Source: Elusimicrobiota bacterium (GTDB lineage: Bacteria; Elusimicrobiota; Elusimicrobia; UBA1565). Taken from it: a stretch of 44,677 nucleotides of DNA. Positions 1 through 7,677 of the stretch are shown here, piece after piece; the first letter of the stretch is position 1; each line of letters begins with the position of its first letter. The stretch spans positions 1 to 44,677 of the forward strand of contig JBAZVI010000014.1 in the NCBI GenBank assembly GCA_041660925.1, written 5' to 3'. Under the pieces are notes generated by a model that saw nothing but the letters and a program-made list of their open reading frames with translations, had not been told where the DNA came from and searched no databases. Position numbers and translations under genes: made by a program.

Positions 1-127
1 CTGGGCTCCCCGTCGTCGCCGCCGTCAAGGCCTGGTTCAAGGCTGGTCGCACCGAGCCGGGCGTCGACCCCGATGGCCCCGAGTCCTCGACCGACCTCGA
101 CCGCAAGGCGCGGGAGTACCAGAAGGC
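1..127. repeat. Terminal repeat, left copy (circular genome overlap)
   Basis: These 127 bases are identical to the last 127 bases of the window. The reading frame of the protease/scaffold gene runs off the right end and continues in phase through this copy to its stop at 198-200. A short exact overlap of this size is what an assembler leaves when it linearises a circular or circularly permuted molecule, so I read the genome as complete at about 44,550 bp. A true short direct terminal repeat cannot be excluded from sequence alone. Confidence 0.9.
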
Positions 128-200
128 CCAGATGGCCGCCGGCACGCCCGTCTCCTACTCGCAGGCTGCCGTGGCCGTGAGCCAGAAGAGGAGTGCCTGA
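1..200 (+). CDS. C-terminal end of the Mu I-like protease/scaffold protein (continues from the right end)
   Basis: This is the 3' end of the gene that starts at 43602. The reading frame enters at base 3 (Gly-Leu-Pro) and stops at TGA 198-200. Joined across the circle, the gene is 1149 nt and encodes 382 residues. This tail is charged and rich in Ala, Gln and Lys, as expected for a scaffold C-terminus that contacts the capsid protein. The decoration-protein gene follows after one base. Confidence 0.85.
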   Translation, partial: GLPVVAAVKAWFKAGRTEPGVDPDGPESSTDLDRKAREYQKAQMAAGTPVSYSQAAVAVSQKRSA

Positions 201-201
201 C

Positions 202-990
202 ATGGCACAGTCCGTCAAGCTCGTCACGAAGTTTTCCAACGACCTCCTCTACTCGTTCAAGGTCGGGACCGTCGACATCGTCGCGCACACCCTCTACGTG
301 CGGGACTCGGCCGGCCTGCTCGTCCAGGCAGACGCCAGCAGCGTCGGCCCGTTCTTCCTGCCGATCACCGCCGAGAAGGCCGGCATGTCGGTCAGCGCGG
401 TCCTCATCGGCGCCGGCACCGTCATCCTCCTGGGCTCCGGTGCGATCTCCAAGGGCGCCAAGCTGACGAACGCCGCAGCGGGCAAGGTCGCCGCGGCCGG
501 CGCTGGCGATGAGATCGTCGGCACGGCCTGGGACGCCGCCAGCGACGGCGAGCTGCTCTCGGTCGTCACCCAGGCGACGGTCGGCGGGATCTACCCGTCC
601 GTCCTCGCAGCCGCCAACGGCGAGGCGGTGACCGAGCAGTGGATCTCCGAGGAGATCACCCTCGCGACCGGCGGCGCGACGACGCTCTCGATCGCCAACC
701 TGCTCCCCGCCAACTCCCTGATTCTCGGCGCGGTCATCCGCGTCACCGAGGCCATCAACAACGCGACGGCGTTCATCGTCGGCGCGTCGGCCGGGGACCT
801 CGACGGCCTCGTCGCCACCGGAACCGCCCTGACGCTGAACGCGACCGCCGTCGGCGCCGGCGCCCTGATCGGCACGTTCAACGTCGCGGCGAACACCGTG
901 ACGATCACGACCTCTGGCGGCACCCAGAACACCACGGGCAAGGTCCGCGTGTCGGTCCTCGTCCGCACGCTCACCGCGCCGACGAGCTAA
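202..990 (+). CDS. Capsid decoration-like structural protein (DUF2190-like)
   Basis: A 262-residue protein placed between the protease/scaffold and the major capsid gene, where Mu-like and lambda-like phages keep the decoration or head-stabilising protein. The N-terminal half (about residues 10-120) is a Gly/Ala/Val-rich beta pattern (VLIGAGTVILLGSGAIS) resembling DUF2190 decoration proteins. The C-terminal half (about 135-255) is Thr/Ala/Gly-rich beta and may be a second, surface-exposed domain. I chose ATG 202 rather than GTG 193 because AGAAGAGGAG lies 8 bases upstream. No signal peptide or catalytic motif is visible. The function is inferred from position and composition. Confidence 0.6.
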   Translation: MAQSVKLVTKFSNDLLYSFKVGTVDIVAHTLYVRDSAGLLVQADASSVGPFFLPITAEKAGMSVSAVLIGAGTVILLGSGAISKGAKLTNAAAGKVAAAGAGDEIVGTAWDAASDGELLSVVTQATVGGIYPSVLAAANGEAVTEQWISEEITLATGGATTLSIANLLPANSLILGAVIRVTEAINNATAFIVGASAGDLDGLVATGTALTLNATAVGAGALIGTFNVAANTVTITTSGGTQNTTGKVRVSVLVRTLTAPTS

Positions 991-1003
991 CGAGGACACG
1001 AAC

Positions 1004-1987
1004 ATGGCATTCGGACCGAACCAGCGCCAGCTCAACCCCGATCCCCTCCTCACCAACGTCGTCGTCGAGAACTCCAACCTCGGCGGCTGGCTCGCGCGCT
1101 TCCTGAGCAGCGTCAAGCCTGTCGGCAGGGACTACATCCGCTGGGGCAAGAAGGACACCAAGAAGCTCCTGTCGAACTTCATCGCGACTCTTCGGGCTCC
1201 CGGCGCGCGGGCGAACCTGCTCGAGCGGCCGGTCATGGAATGGCTGATCTCGATCGTCAGCGAAGACGCCGTCCGGGTGGAGTACACCGAGGAAGACGTC
1301 GCCGAGGCGGTCTCCTCGGCCGGGCCGAGGGTCGACGCCGCGCGCCAGATCGCGAACGTTCTGATGTTCGGCCAGGAGCTCGCCGTCGCGGAGCTCTTCA
1401 AGCCGGCCACCTTCGCCGCGGCCAACAAGACGGCCGCCACCGGCGCGTGGGCTGGGTCCACCTCCACGAGCGTGCCCGACGTCCTAAACGCTCAGACGGT
1501 GATCGCCGAGCGCTCCGGCCTCGAGCCCAACTACATCCGCATCCCCCGAAAGAAGCTCCCGGGCTGGCTCGCGTCGGACGAGCTCGTGAAGAACCCGCAG
1601 GGGGTCCACCTCGAGATGATGCGCGGCATCATGGCGGGCGGGCTCCCGACGTCGTTCCTCGGGCTCAAGGTGCTCATCGGCACCGTCCGGAGCGACGCGA
1701 CGGCCACCGGGGTGCTCACTCCCTCGTTCGTCTGGGACCGCGACACTCTGGCGAACACCGTCCATGTCGGCTACTCGCCGACGCTCGACGGTGGCAGCTG
1801 GGGCGGCGACACGCCGGCTTTCGTCGGCCAGTTCGAGAACCAGCGGGCGGGCACCGCCTTCGCCGCGAACGAGTACCTCGACCCGAACTACCAGGAGAAC
1901 GGCGTCCACATCGTCCACGGCAACGTCAGGCGCAGCGCGCCCGAGGTCTTCAACGCCGAGCTCTGTTTCGCCATCACCGGGGTCTAG
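1004..1987 (+). CDS. Major capsid protein
   Basis: A 327-residue protein directly downstream of the protease/scaffold and decoration genes, the expected place for the shell subunit. It has an N-terminal arm with NVVVENSNLGGWLA, an alpha/beta body and a C-terminal segment (YQENGVHIVHGNVRRSAPEV) of the kind seen in HK97-fold coat proteins of this phage type (DPNYQENG followed by a closing beta strand). It has no transmembrane or signal segment. Mu-like neighbours (portal, MuF, I protease) support a capsid matured by proteolysis. Identification rests mainly on gene order, size and overall pattern. Confidence 0.75.
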   Translation: MAFGPNQRQLNPDPLLTNVVVENSNLGGWLARFLSSVKPVGRDYIRWGKKDTKKLLSNFIATLRAPGARANLLERPVMEWLISIVSEDAVRVEYTEEDVAEAVSSAGPRVDAARQIANVLMFGQELAVAELFKPATFAAANKTAATGAWAGSTSTSVPDVLNAQTVIAERSGLEPNYIRIPRKKLPGWLASDELVKNPQGVHLEMMRGIMAGGLPTSFLGLKVLIGTVRSDATATGVLTPSFVWDRDTLANTVHVGYSPTLDGGSWGGDTPAFVGQFENQRAGTAFAANEYLDPNYQENGVHIVHGNVRRSAPEVFNAELCFAITGV

Positions 1988-1991
1988 GCCC

Positions 1992-2195
1992 GTGCGGGTC
2001 GAGATCGACGAACGGATCGGCTTCGAGCCGAGGACGCAGACCCCCGGGACGGTCCTCACCGTTCCGGGGGATGCCACTCCCGAAGAAGCCGCCGACTGGA
2101 TCGCTCGAGGCCTCGCGCACGTCCTCGAGGAGACGCCTCTGCCGGCGCTAGTCGCCGCCCCACACAAGGGCGAACGGAAGGAGAAACGGTCGTGA
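1992..2195 (+). CDS. Small hypothetical protein, possible head-tail adaptor
   Basis: A 67-residue acidic-to-basic protein read from GTG 1992, four bases after the capsid gene stops. Its stop (2193-2195) overlaps the GTG start of the lipoprotein gene, so the two are probably translationally coupled. It contains GDATPEEAADWIARGLAH, an amphipathic helix. Small proteins in this place between coat protein and connector genes are common in siphoviruses, but I do not recognise the family. The function is unknown. Confidence 0.55.
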   Translation: MRVEIDERIGFEPRTQTPGTVLTVPGDATPEEAADWIARGLAHVLEETPLPALVAAPHKGERKEKRS

Positions 2196-2827
2196 AGAAC
2201 CGCACGCTGGCCGCGCTCGCCCTCCTCCTCGCCGGGTGCACGGCGGGCGGGCGGCCGAGCCGGCCGTGGATGCCGGGGGGCGCGCCGTCCGTTGTCGCGC
2301 AGGCACCGGCGCCGTCGGTCGTCACGGCGATGCCGGTCACGGTCGGGCAGGCGGCCCCGGTCATTGGCGGCCACCCGGTCATGCCGGGGAGCGTCGAATG
2401 CCACGGCATCGCGCCCGTCTCCTACGTCCCCAGCGTGGCGCGCGTCGCCGAGATCCGGATGTGGACCGATCGAGCGCTCCGCTGGGACGTCGAGCATGGA
2501 GTCCTCGTGAGCCCGCTCGGGCAGGCCGAGGCGCTGCGGCTCCTGGGCTACCTCCCGGCGATCCGCTTTTACGATCGGCCTCATTACGGCTGGTATCGCT
2601 ACCCGGACGGGACGCCGCGGTGGATGTGCGCTCAGGGGGTCTCGGCCGACGACGGGCCGCAGATCGCGGCGGACGATCCGACGCGCACGGAGCGGCTCGT
2701 CTGTTTCGAAACGGTCAATTGGTACGTGGGGCTGATCGGCCTGAGCAAGCTGTGGGACGGGCCGTACATCCAGGCAACCGAGAACGCCGTCGGGTCGCAG
2801 GTGACCGGCGGGTGGAAGAGCCATTGA
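2192..2827 (+). CDS. Putative lipoprotein, hypothetical
   Basis: A 211-residue protein with a lipoprotein signal: Lys/Arg N-terminus, hydrophobic core and the lipobox LLAGC, giving lipidated Cys15. A Pro/Ala/Val-rich linker (about 20-70) leads to a globular domain (about 70-205) with four Cys, several Trp and an aromatic stretch RPHYGWYRYPDG. It should end up membrane-anchored in the periplasm or outer membrane of the host. It opens a run of exported proteins between capsid and connector genes. It could be a spanin-type lysis protein or a superinfection factor; nothing in the sequence decides this. Confidence 0.6.
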   Translation: MKNRTLAALALLLAGCTAGGRPSRPWMPGGAPSVVAQAPAPSVVTAMPVTVGQAAPVIGGHPVMPGSVECHGIAPVSYVPSVARVAEIRMWTDRALRWDVEHGVLVSPLGQAEALRLLGYLPAIRFYDRPHYGWYRYPDGTPRWMCAQGVSADDGPQIAADDPTRTERLVCFETVNWYVGLIGLSKLWDGPYIQATENAVGSQVTGGWKSH

Positions 2828-2849
2828 TCGCAACCGCAGGAGGAACCGA

Positions 2850-3347
2850 ATGAGCACCGAATTTGAAATCACCGTCCTCGCAAGCCTGAGCGAGATCAAG
2901 ACCTCGCTCGCGAGCGTCGTCTCCCCGGCCCCGGCCCCGCTTCCGGCGGAGCCGAGCATCTGGGTGCGGCCCGCGCCCGGCACGCCGCGGCACGGCGAGG
3001 GCAGACGGATGACCTCCGCCGACGTGGTCGAGGCGACGCAGCGCGCCCTCTCCTGCATCGACTACCAGGGCAACAGGACCCGGGGCGACGAGGAGGAGAA
3101 CCGGATCTGGGAGGTCATCGAGAAGCTCAAGGGCCAGAAGTGGGCGGACATCGCCCCTTACGTGGCCCTCAACGAAGACCTCGCGTACTTCGGCCTCCTG
3201 ACCTCGCTGATCCAGAGCGTGGACGAGGTCCCCTTCACGGAGTCGCACAACATCGAGAAGCGGCGCCAGCTCGCGAAGAAGGCGAGCGGCATCCAGAACT
3301 GGCTCGACCAGGAGTTCCACGTCGCGGGCGTGGTCAGCGGCGGGTAG
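2850..3347 (+). CDS. Hypothetical protein, 165 aa
   Basis: The start at ATG 2850 is set by a strong AGGAGGAA ribosome site. The N-terminal 60 residues are Pro/Ala-rich, with an amphipathic helix at the very start. The rest (about 65-160) is a helical, charged domain (RIWEVIEKLKGQKWADIAPYV) with no Cys cluster, signal peptide or known motif. It ends at a TAG immediately followed by the ATG of the next gene. I do not recognise it. Its place inside the block of exported proteins hints at an envelope or lysis role, which is inference only. Confidence 0.5.
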   Translation: MSTEFEITVLASLSEIKTSLASVVSPAPAPLPAEPSIWVRPAPGTPRHGEGRRMTSADVVEATQRALSCIDYQGNRTRGDEEENRIWEVIEKLKGQKWADIAPYVALNEDLAYFGLLTSLIQSVDEVPFTESHNIEKRRQLAKKASGIQNWLDQEFHVAGVVSGG

Positions 3348-3704
3348 ATGCGATGGCCGAGCGTGGTCGTGCTGGCGGGGGCTCTCGGGGTGGTGGGCTG
3401 GACGCCCGTCCCGACGAGGCCACCGGCCCGCACGGCCACGCCACGGCCCACGGCGACCCCTCGGCCGCCCGCAGTGACCCCGACGCCGTCCCCTACTGGT
3501 ACGCCTCGCCCGTCCCCGACTGGCACCGCTGGGGCTACCCCGACGCCGGGGGCGTGCCCGCAAACGTACGTCTTCATCCCGTCCGCCCCCGTGACGCGGC
3601 CAGCGATCGGCCAGCCGCTCGTCTACGCGGACGGGACTCCGTTCACGGTCCTCGTCCGGCTGGCGTCGGGCGAGATCACCGGCCAGATTGTGAGGACCAA
3701 ATGA
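3348..3704 (+). CDS. Small exported Pro/Thr-rich protein
   Basis: A 118-residue protein. Residues 1-20 look like a Sec signal or membrane anchor (WPSVVVLAGALGVVGW). Residues 20-67 are a low-complexity Pro/Thr/Arg stretch of the repeating type TPRPTATPRPP, typical of extended periplasmic spacers. Residues 68-118 form a short domain starting at Cys70. The architecture of anchor, Pro-rich spacer and small domain recalls spanin subunits or cell-wall-spanning linkers. It starts on the base after the previous stop and overlaps the next gene by ATGA. Confidence 0.5.
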   Translation: MRWPSVVVLAGALGVVGWTPVPTRPPARTATPRPTATPRPPAVTPTPSPTGTPRPSPTGTAGATPTPGACPQTYVFIPSAPVTRPAIGQPLVYADGTPFTVLVRLASGEITGQIVRTK

Positions 3705-4252
3705 GCCCGATCGTTCTCTCCTCTCGGCGGCCGACACACCGCCGGGCCTCTCCCATTGGCGGGCGGGGCGCGCTTCACTCCCGCGCCCTGCTCGCCGTCC
3801 TTTGCGTCGTCGCGCTGGCGGCGTGCCCTTCGGGCTACGTCCAGACGGAGTCCGGCGCCACCGTGGCGGCATCGACGGTCTACGCGCAGGACCTCGTCGG
3901 CGACGCCCTGAAGGTCGTCCAGGACGTCCACAACGGGGCCGTGACGGCACACGACGCGAAGGCCGGGCAGGAACCGGCCGACGTCCACGCGGCCCGCCGG
4001 TCGAAGCTGCTCGCCAGCGCAGCGGGTCTCCGCTCGGGATGGGACGGGCTCTCCGCGTGGAAGTCCGGGACCGAGGGCGGGGGCATGGTCGCCGTCGTCT
4101 CGAAGCTGCGGGACGCGCTCCCGGGCCTGCTCACCGTGGCCGTCGAGCTGAAGCTCGTCTCTCAGGACTATGCCGACGCCATCGGCGTCTTCTTCGGGAC
4201 GGCCGCGCAGGGGCGAACCCCGGCGGCGTTGAAGAAGGCGGGAGGCGTTTAG
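3701..4252 (+). CDS. Putative lipoprotein, hypothetical
   Basis: A 183-residue protein with a basic N-terminal region, a hydrophobic core (LLAVLCVVALAAC) and the lipobox ALAAC, giving lipidated Cys42. The 27 residues before the hydrophobic core are unusually long for a signal peptide, and no better start is visible downstream. The mature part is helical and contains no Cys. It begins by ATGA overlap with the Pro/Thr-rich gene, and its TAG overlaps the GTG of the DUF6527-like gene. Exported but otherwise unknown; an outer spanin role is possible given the endolysin downstream. Confidence 0.5.
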   Translation: MSPIVLSSRRPTHRRASPIGGRGALHSRALLAVLCVVALAACPSGYVQTESGATVAASTVYAQDLVGDALKVVQDVHNGAVTAHDAKAGQEPADVHAARRSKLLASAAGLRSGWDGLSAWKSGTEGGGMVAVVSKLRDALPGLLTVAVELKLVSQDYADAIGVFFGTAAQGRTPAALKKAGGV

Positions 4253-4530
4253 TGACGGACGTCATCCATGACTCAGGAGGGAATCATCTGTTCCACTGCC
4301 CCGGCTGCGAGTGCGCGCACGGGCCGGACGGCGGGTGGACTTTCAACGGCGACATGGCCCGACCGACGTTCTCGCCCTCAATCCTCGTGCGGACCGAGAC
4401 GAGCCGTTGTCACTCGTTCGTGAAGGACGGGCAGATCGAGTTCCTGCCCGACTGCACCCACGCACTGGCCGGGAAGACGGTTCCGCTGCCGACGTGGGAC
4501 GGATTTGATCCCGAAGGAGGTAGCCGATGA
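4252..4530 (+). CDS. DUF6527-like small zinc-binding protein
   Basis: A 92-residue protein read from GTG 4252. The pattern FHCPGCECAHG, then WTFNGD, then RPTFSPSILV, then CHSFVKDGQIEFLPDCTHALAG matches what I know as DUF6527, a small family frequent in phage lysis and tail regions. The CxxCxC and later Cys/His residues suggest a bound zinc ion. The biochemical role of the family is not established to my knowledge. It overlaps its neighbours on both sides, so it is part of the same translationally coupled operon. Confidence 0.7.
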   Translation: MTDVIHDSGGNHLFHCPGCECAHGPDGGWTFNGDMARPTFSPSILVRTETSRCHSFVKDGQIEFLPDCTHALAGKTVPLPTWDGFDPEGGSR

Positions 4531-4874
4531 ACGCCCTCGTCATTCCCTCCCGCCTCGACGAAGCCGACGTCACAGCCCTGAAGGCGGCGAACCCGCAGGC
4601 CTTCCTCGTCGTCGCGCAGGGCGAGATCCCGACCGAGGAGCCGTCGGCCAACCGGCACGTCTGGCTCACGGTGATCTCGGTCGTTCGCGGCCTGCTCGCC
4701 GCCGGGAAGTTCGCTGGGATCTTCACCGGCCCGCTGATTCCGGTTGCGGCAACGGTCCTCGGCATGGGCCTCGATCGTGCAGAGCAGGCGATCCTCGCCG
4801 CCCCCGAGATCGAGGACTGGACCCCGACGCGCATCGCGGAGGCGAGGGCCGCGGTGCTGGACCCTCAGACCTGA
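4527..4874 (+). CDS. Hypothetical protein with a hydrophobic segment, 115 aa
   Basis: The start at ATG 4527 follows a near-perfect AAGGAGGT ribosome site and overlaps the previous stop. The central part (about residues 45-80) contains hydrophobic helices (LTVISVVRGLLAAGKFAG, then GPLIPVAATVLGMGL) that could sit in the membrane, flanked by charged ends. With two other small membrane proteins and an endolysin just downstream, a holin or pinholin role is possible but not shown by any family signature. Confidence 0.45.
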   Translation: MNALVIPSRLDEADVTALKAANPQAFLVVAQGEIPTEEPSANRHVWLTVISVVRGLLAAGKFAGIFTGPLIPVAATVLGMGLDRAEQAILAAPEIEDWTPTRIAEARAAVLDPQT

Positions 4875-4888
4875 CGGAGGCCGATGCC

Positions 4889-5197
4889 GTGAGCGCGCAG
4901 CCTCCCGCCACCACCACCACGGTCACCGTCACGACGGACGCAGCCCCGGCCTCGGCCCCGCCGGTGCAGTGGTACCGGTCGCAGAAATTCAAGGCGTATG
5001 TGGGCTCGTGGCTGACGCTCGACATCGGCTGGCTCGGGCAGTGCCTGTCGAGCAACACGTGGGAGTGGAAGGCGCTCGCGATCTCCTCGCTCCTTATCGC
5101 CGGCCTCGTCGTGAAGGACTGGATGCAGGCCGACGTCATCGCGCCGCTCGGGGCGATGAACCGAAACAACGTCACGCCCGGAGCACCGAAGCAGTGA
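4889..5197 (+). CDS. Small membrane protein, holin candidate
   Basis: A 102-residue protein read from GTG 4889, with GGAGG 8 bases upstream. A Thr/Pro/Ala-rich N-terminus (1-28) precedes a segment with LTLDIGWLGQCL and then a clear transmembrane helix (ALAISSLLIAGLVVKDW, about 66-82). Size, one or two membrane spans and a place three genes before the endolysin fit a holin. No family match is recognised. Its stop overlaps the GTG of the next membrane protein. Confidence 0.5.
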   Translation: MSAQPPATTTTVTVTTDAAPASAPPVQWYRSQKFKAYVGSWLTLDIGWLGQCLSSNTWEWKALAISSLLIAGLVVKDWMQADVIAPLGAMNRNNVTPGAPKQ

Positions 5198-5811
5198 TTC
5201 TCGCGATGCGTCGCCGGGCCCCGGTGGTCCTGGCCGTGTTCCTGGCTGTGCCGTGGTTCGTTGCCGCTGCGCAGGTCGTCATCTCCAACGTACCCGTACC
5301 CGCACCCGCGCCCGTCACGTTCGATCAGGTGAAGGTCTTCGTCTACGTGACGTTGGGAGGGGTGCTCCTCTCGGTCCTCGTGGTATCGGGGGGCGTTCTG
5401 GCCTTCATCCTCAACCGGGACCACGCGCACGCCGTACTGGCCGATGCTGCGTCGGCAGCCGCCATAGCGGCGGATCGCGCGACCCAAGAGAAGCAGTTCG
5501 CCGTGATCGGCAGGGCGGTTGAGTCCGTCGGGGCAGCAGTCCGTGGGCTCACGGAGGCGCAGGAGCGACACGATGAATACCCTTTTGCGCACTCTGCGGC
5601 GATCCACGCGGTATACGACCCGATGCTGAAAGAGATTCGAGAGATGGGCACGACCCTCGCCGAGCTGCGGACGGAGTACAACGTGATCCATCGTAACGAG
5701 GACGCGATCAGCACGCTCCTCCAGAAGCGCGACCCGGCACTGAGCCCTCACCCGAGGCGCTCGACGGACGCGGTGGACTACGACGGGCGGCCGCTGCGGG
5801 GGCGCCAGTGA
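5194..5811 (+). CDS. Membrane protein with two hydrophobic segments and a coiled coil
   Basis: A 205-residue protein starting at GTG 5194 (GTGA overlap, GGAG upstream). ATG 5206 is an alternative start without a good ribosome site. Residues 9-25 form a signal-like helix ending AAAQ. Residues 48-72 are a strong transmembrane helix (YVTLGGVLLSVLVVSGGVLAF). The remainder is Ala-rich and helical, probably a cytoplasmic coiled coil (about 80-175), with a basic tail. The topology could suit an i-spanin or a structural membrane protein. It sits immediately before the endolysin and overlaps it. Confidence 0.5.
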   Translation: MILAMRRRAPVVLAVFLAVPWFVAAAQVVISNVPVPAPAPVTFDQVKVFVYVTLGGVLLSVLVVSGGVLAFILNRDHAHAVLADAASAAAIAADRATQEKQFAVIGRAVESVGAAVRGLTEAQERHDEYPFAHSAAIHAVYDPMLKEIREMGTTLAELRTEYNVIHRNEDAISTLLQKRDPALSPHPRRSTDAVDYDGRPLRGRQ

Positions 5812-6290
5812 GTACCTCCCTCCCCGCCGTGCCCGAGCCCCCGAAGGACCGCAGCCTTGAGAGCCTCCATCCGGCCATGCGTGACGTGGTCTTCCACCTC
5901 CTCGCAACGCTTAGCGCCGCTGGCGTGCCGTACACCCCGGACGAGACCCTCCGCACGGAAGCCCGGCAGGCGTGGCTCTATGCGAGCGGGCGCACCCGGC
6001 CGGGGCCGAAGATCACGCAGAAGGACGGAGCTCCCGGCGTCTGGCCGAGGGATCACCCCGTCGTCAAGGAACGCGGGAAGACGCGGCGCTCGCGGCACCA
6101 GAGCGGGCTCGCCGTCGATCTCTATCCGCTCGACCCGGCAGGGCACCTATTCATCCCGCCTGCGAAGCATCCGTGCTGGGAGCGCCTCGCCACGGTCGCG
6201 CGCTCGCTCGGGCTGCGGGCGGGGCGAGACTGGGGCGACAGCCCCCATATCGAGTATCGCGGTCCGTTGCCGCCGAAGAGGGCCGCCTGA
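5808..6290 (+). CDS. Endolysin, M15-type L,D-/D,D-peptidase
   Basis: A 160-residue protein resembling the VanY/M15 peptidase family, which cuts peptide cross-links in peptidoglycan using zinc. The metal-binding pattern is visible: His in SRHQSGLAVDLYPLD (His and Asp ligands) and the distal His in WGDSPHIEY. The length matches single-domain phage endolysins of this type. There is no signal peptide, so export would rely on a holin from the preceding membrane genes. The start GTG 5808 overlaps the previous stop, and the TGA overlaps the next ATG. Confidence 0.85.
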   Translation: MSTSLPAVPEPPKDRSLESLHPAMRDVVFHLLATLSAAGVPYTPDETLRTEARQAWLYASGRTRPGPKITQKDGAPGVWPRDHPVVKERGKTRRSRHQSGLAVDLYPLDPAGHLFIPPAKHPCWERLATVARSLGLRAGRDWGDSPHIEYRGPLPPKRAA

Positions 6291-6937
6291 TGGCTCTCTA
6301 CACGACACGGGCCAGGCTCCTCGCCGCGATCTCGCAGGACAGCCAGGCGAAGCTCTCCACCGACCCCTCGAGGCGGTGGGTGGTCGGCACCGGCGACGGC
6401 ACCACGACGACTTTCACGACGCCCTTCCTCGAGGTGACGACGTTCAAGGTCTACGTCGACGGCACGCTTCTCACCGCGTCCATCCCGACGCTCTCGAGGG
6501 GCACGGGGACGGATTCACGCGACCGCATCGTTTTCGCCACGGCCCCGACCGCTGGGCAGGTTGTTTCCGTGTCGGCCGACGCCTCGGCGATCAACGCCGA
6601 CGTGCTCGACGCTGCCATCGTCAGCGTCTCCGGCTTCATGGAGGGGTACCTCTACGCGATCCTCCCCGTGACCGACACAGCCCTCCTCGCGAGCCTGGAC
6701 GACAAGGCCATCATCTTCGTCAAGGTGCGCCTCAGGGGCCGCCGGAACCTCGATGTGGTCGACCCCATCGAGATGGAGTGGAAGGCCGCCGTGCGGTGGC
6801 TCGAGCTCGTCGCCGAGGGGAAGATCCCGATCTCCCAGGGGACGCCCGAGACGACTCTCGACGGCTCCGCGGGCGAGTTCGTCTACGGCTCCTTCGCCCA
6901 GGTCTTCTCCGACCCCGACGAGGGGACCTCACTGTGA
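6290..6937 (+). CDS. gp36-like head-tail connector protein with an inserted beta domain (DUF1320)
   Basis: A 215-residue protein. The N-terminus (MALYTTRARLLAAIS) and the region from about residue 100 on (INADVLDAAIVSVSGFMEGYLY) match the Mu gp36/DUF1320 family of head-completion proteins, normally about 140 residues. Between them, residues about 28-95 carry an extra beta domain (GDGTTTTFTTPF, VYVDGTLL, ITF-like end with AGQVV). The same domain pattern recurs in the genes at 14984 and 15580. The next genes are gpG- and gp37-like, in the usual Mu order. It overlaps the endolysin stop by one base. Confidence 0.75.
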   Translation: MALYTTRARLLAAISQDSQAKLSTDPSRRWVVGTGDGTTTTFTTPFLEVTTFKVYVDGTLLTASIPTLSRGTGTDSRDRIVFATAPTAGQVVSVSADASAINADVLDAAIVSVSGFMEGYLYAILPVTDTALLASLDDKAIIFVKVRLRGRRNLDVVDPIEMEWKAAVRWLELVAEGKIPISQGTPETTLDGSAGEFVYGSFAQVFSDPDEGTSL

Positions 6938-7677
6938 TCCAGCTCATGGGCCGCGTCGCAGGGGACAAGCAGGTCACGGAGACGCTGCGGGGCATCGTCC
7001 AGCGGACCGGCCCGCCCGGGCGCGGTCGGCTCCTGGCGGCCATCGGCCAGCGGGTGGCCCTTCGGCACATGCCGGCGACGATCCGTGAGAACCGGCCCGG
7101 CTGGGCCAAGCCGTCGCCCTACTACCGCGCCTGGCGCAGCGGCGGACAGCCCCTGGTCGACACGGGGCGCCTCGTCAACTCCTGGGCCTGGAGGGCGACG
7201 CAGAACGACGTTCACGTTTTCACGGCCGTCCGCTACGCCCGGCAGCTCGACAAGGGCGGCACGATTCGCCCGAGGGGGAGGTTCCTCCTGATCCCGCAGT
7301 CGCCGCCTCTCCGGATGACCGAGGCCCGCGGGTGGCCCCACGGCCGCTCCGCGATCGCCGCCCGCTACCCGGGTTCGTTCTTCCTCTTCCACGGGCCGGA
7401 GGGCCCTGGGATCTACAGGAAGAGCCGGATCCGGACTGCCTCGAACCTCCGCACGAGGACGGCCCGGTACCAGGCGCGGACGCTCGGGGTCGAGCGCATC
7501 GCGGCGGCCGTCCGGCAGGTGCGACAGAAGGGCTACCACTTCGGCCACTGGCGCTCGGAATGGATGCCTGACCTCCTCGACATCGCCGGGCGCTTCCTCA
7601 TCACCGGCAAGGGCGTCGGGGCGTCGGCCACCGGCGGCAACCCCGACAAGGGCGCCCGGGGAGGGCAGCTCGCGTGA
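6934..7677 (+). CDS. Mu gpG-like virion morphogenesis / tail completion protein
   Basis: A 247-residue basic protein read from GTG 6934. The pattern GRLLAAIGQRVALRHMPATIRENRPGW (split here at about residues 32-58), followed by PLVDTGRLVNSWAW and VRYARQLDKGG, is typical of the phage virion morphogenesis family (Mu gpG, P2 S). These proteins help finish the head-tail junction. The C-terminal 100 residues are longer than in the usual family (about 150-180 residues). It is flanked by gp36- and gp37-like genes with overlapping starts and stops. Confidence 0.75.
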   Translation: MIQLMGRVAGDKQVTETLRGIVQRTGPPGRGRLLAAIGQRVALRHMPATIRENRPGWAKPSPYYRAWRSGGQPLVDTGRLVNSWAWRATQNDVHVFTAVRYARQLDKGGTIRPRGRFLLIPQSPPLRMTEARGWPHGRSAIAARYPGSFFLFHGPEGPGIYRKSRIRTASNLRTRTARYQARTLGVERIAAAVRQVRQKGYHFGHWRSEWMPDLLDIAGRFLITGKGVGASATGGNPDKGARGGQLA

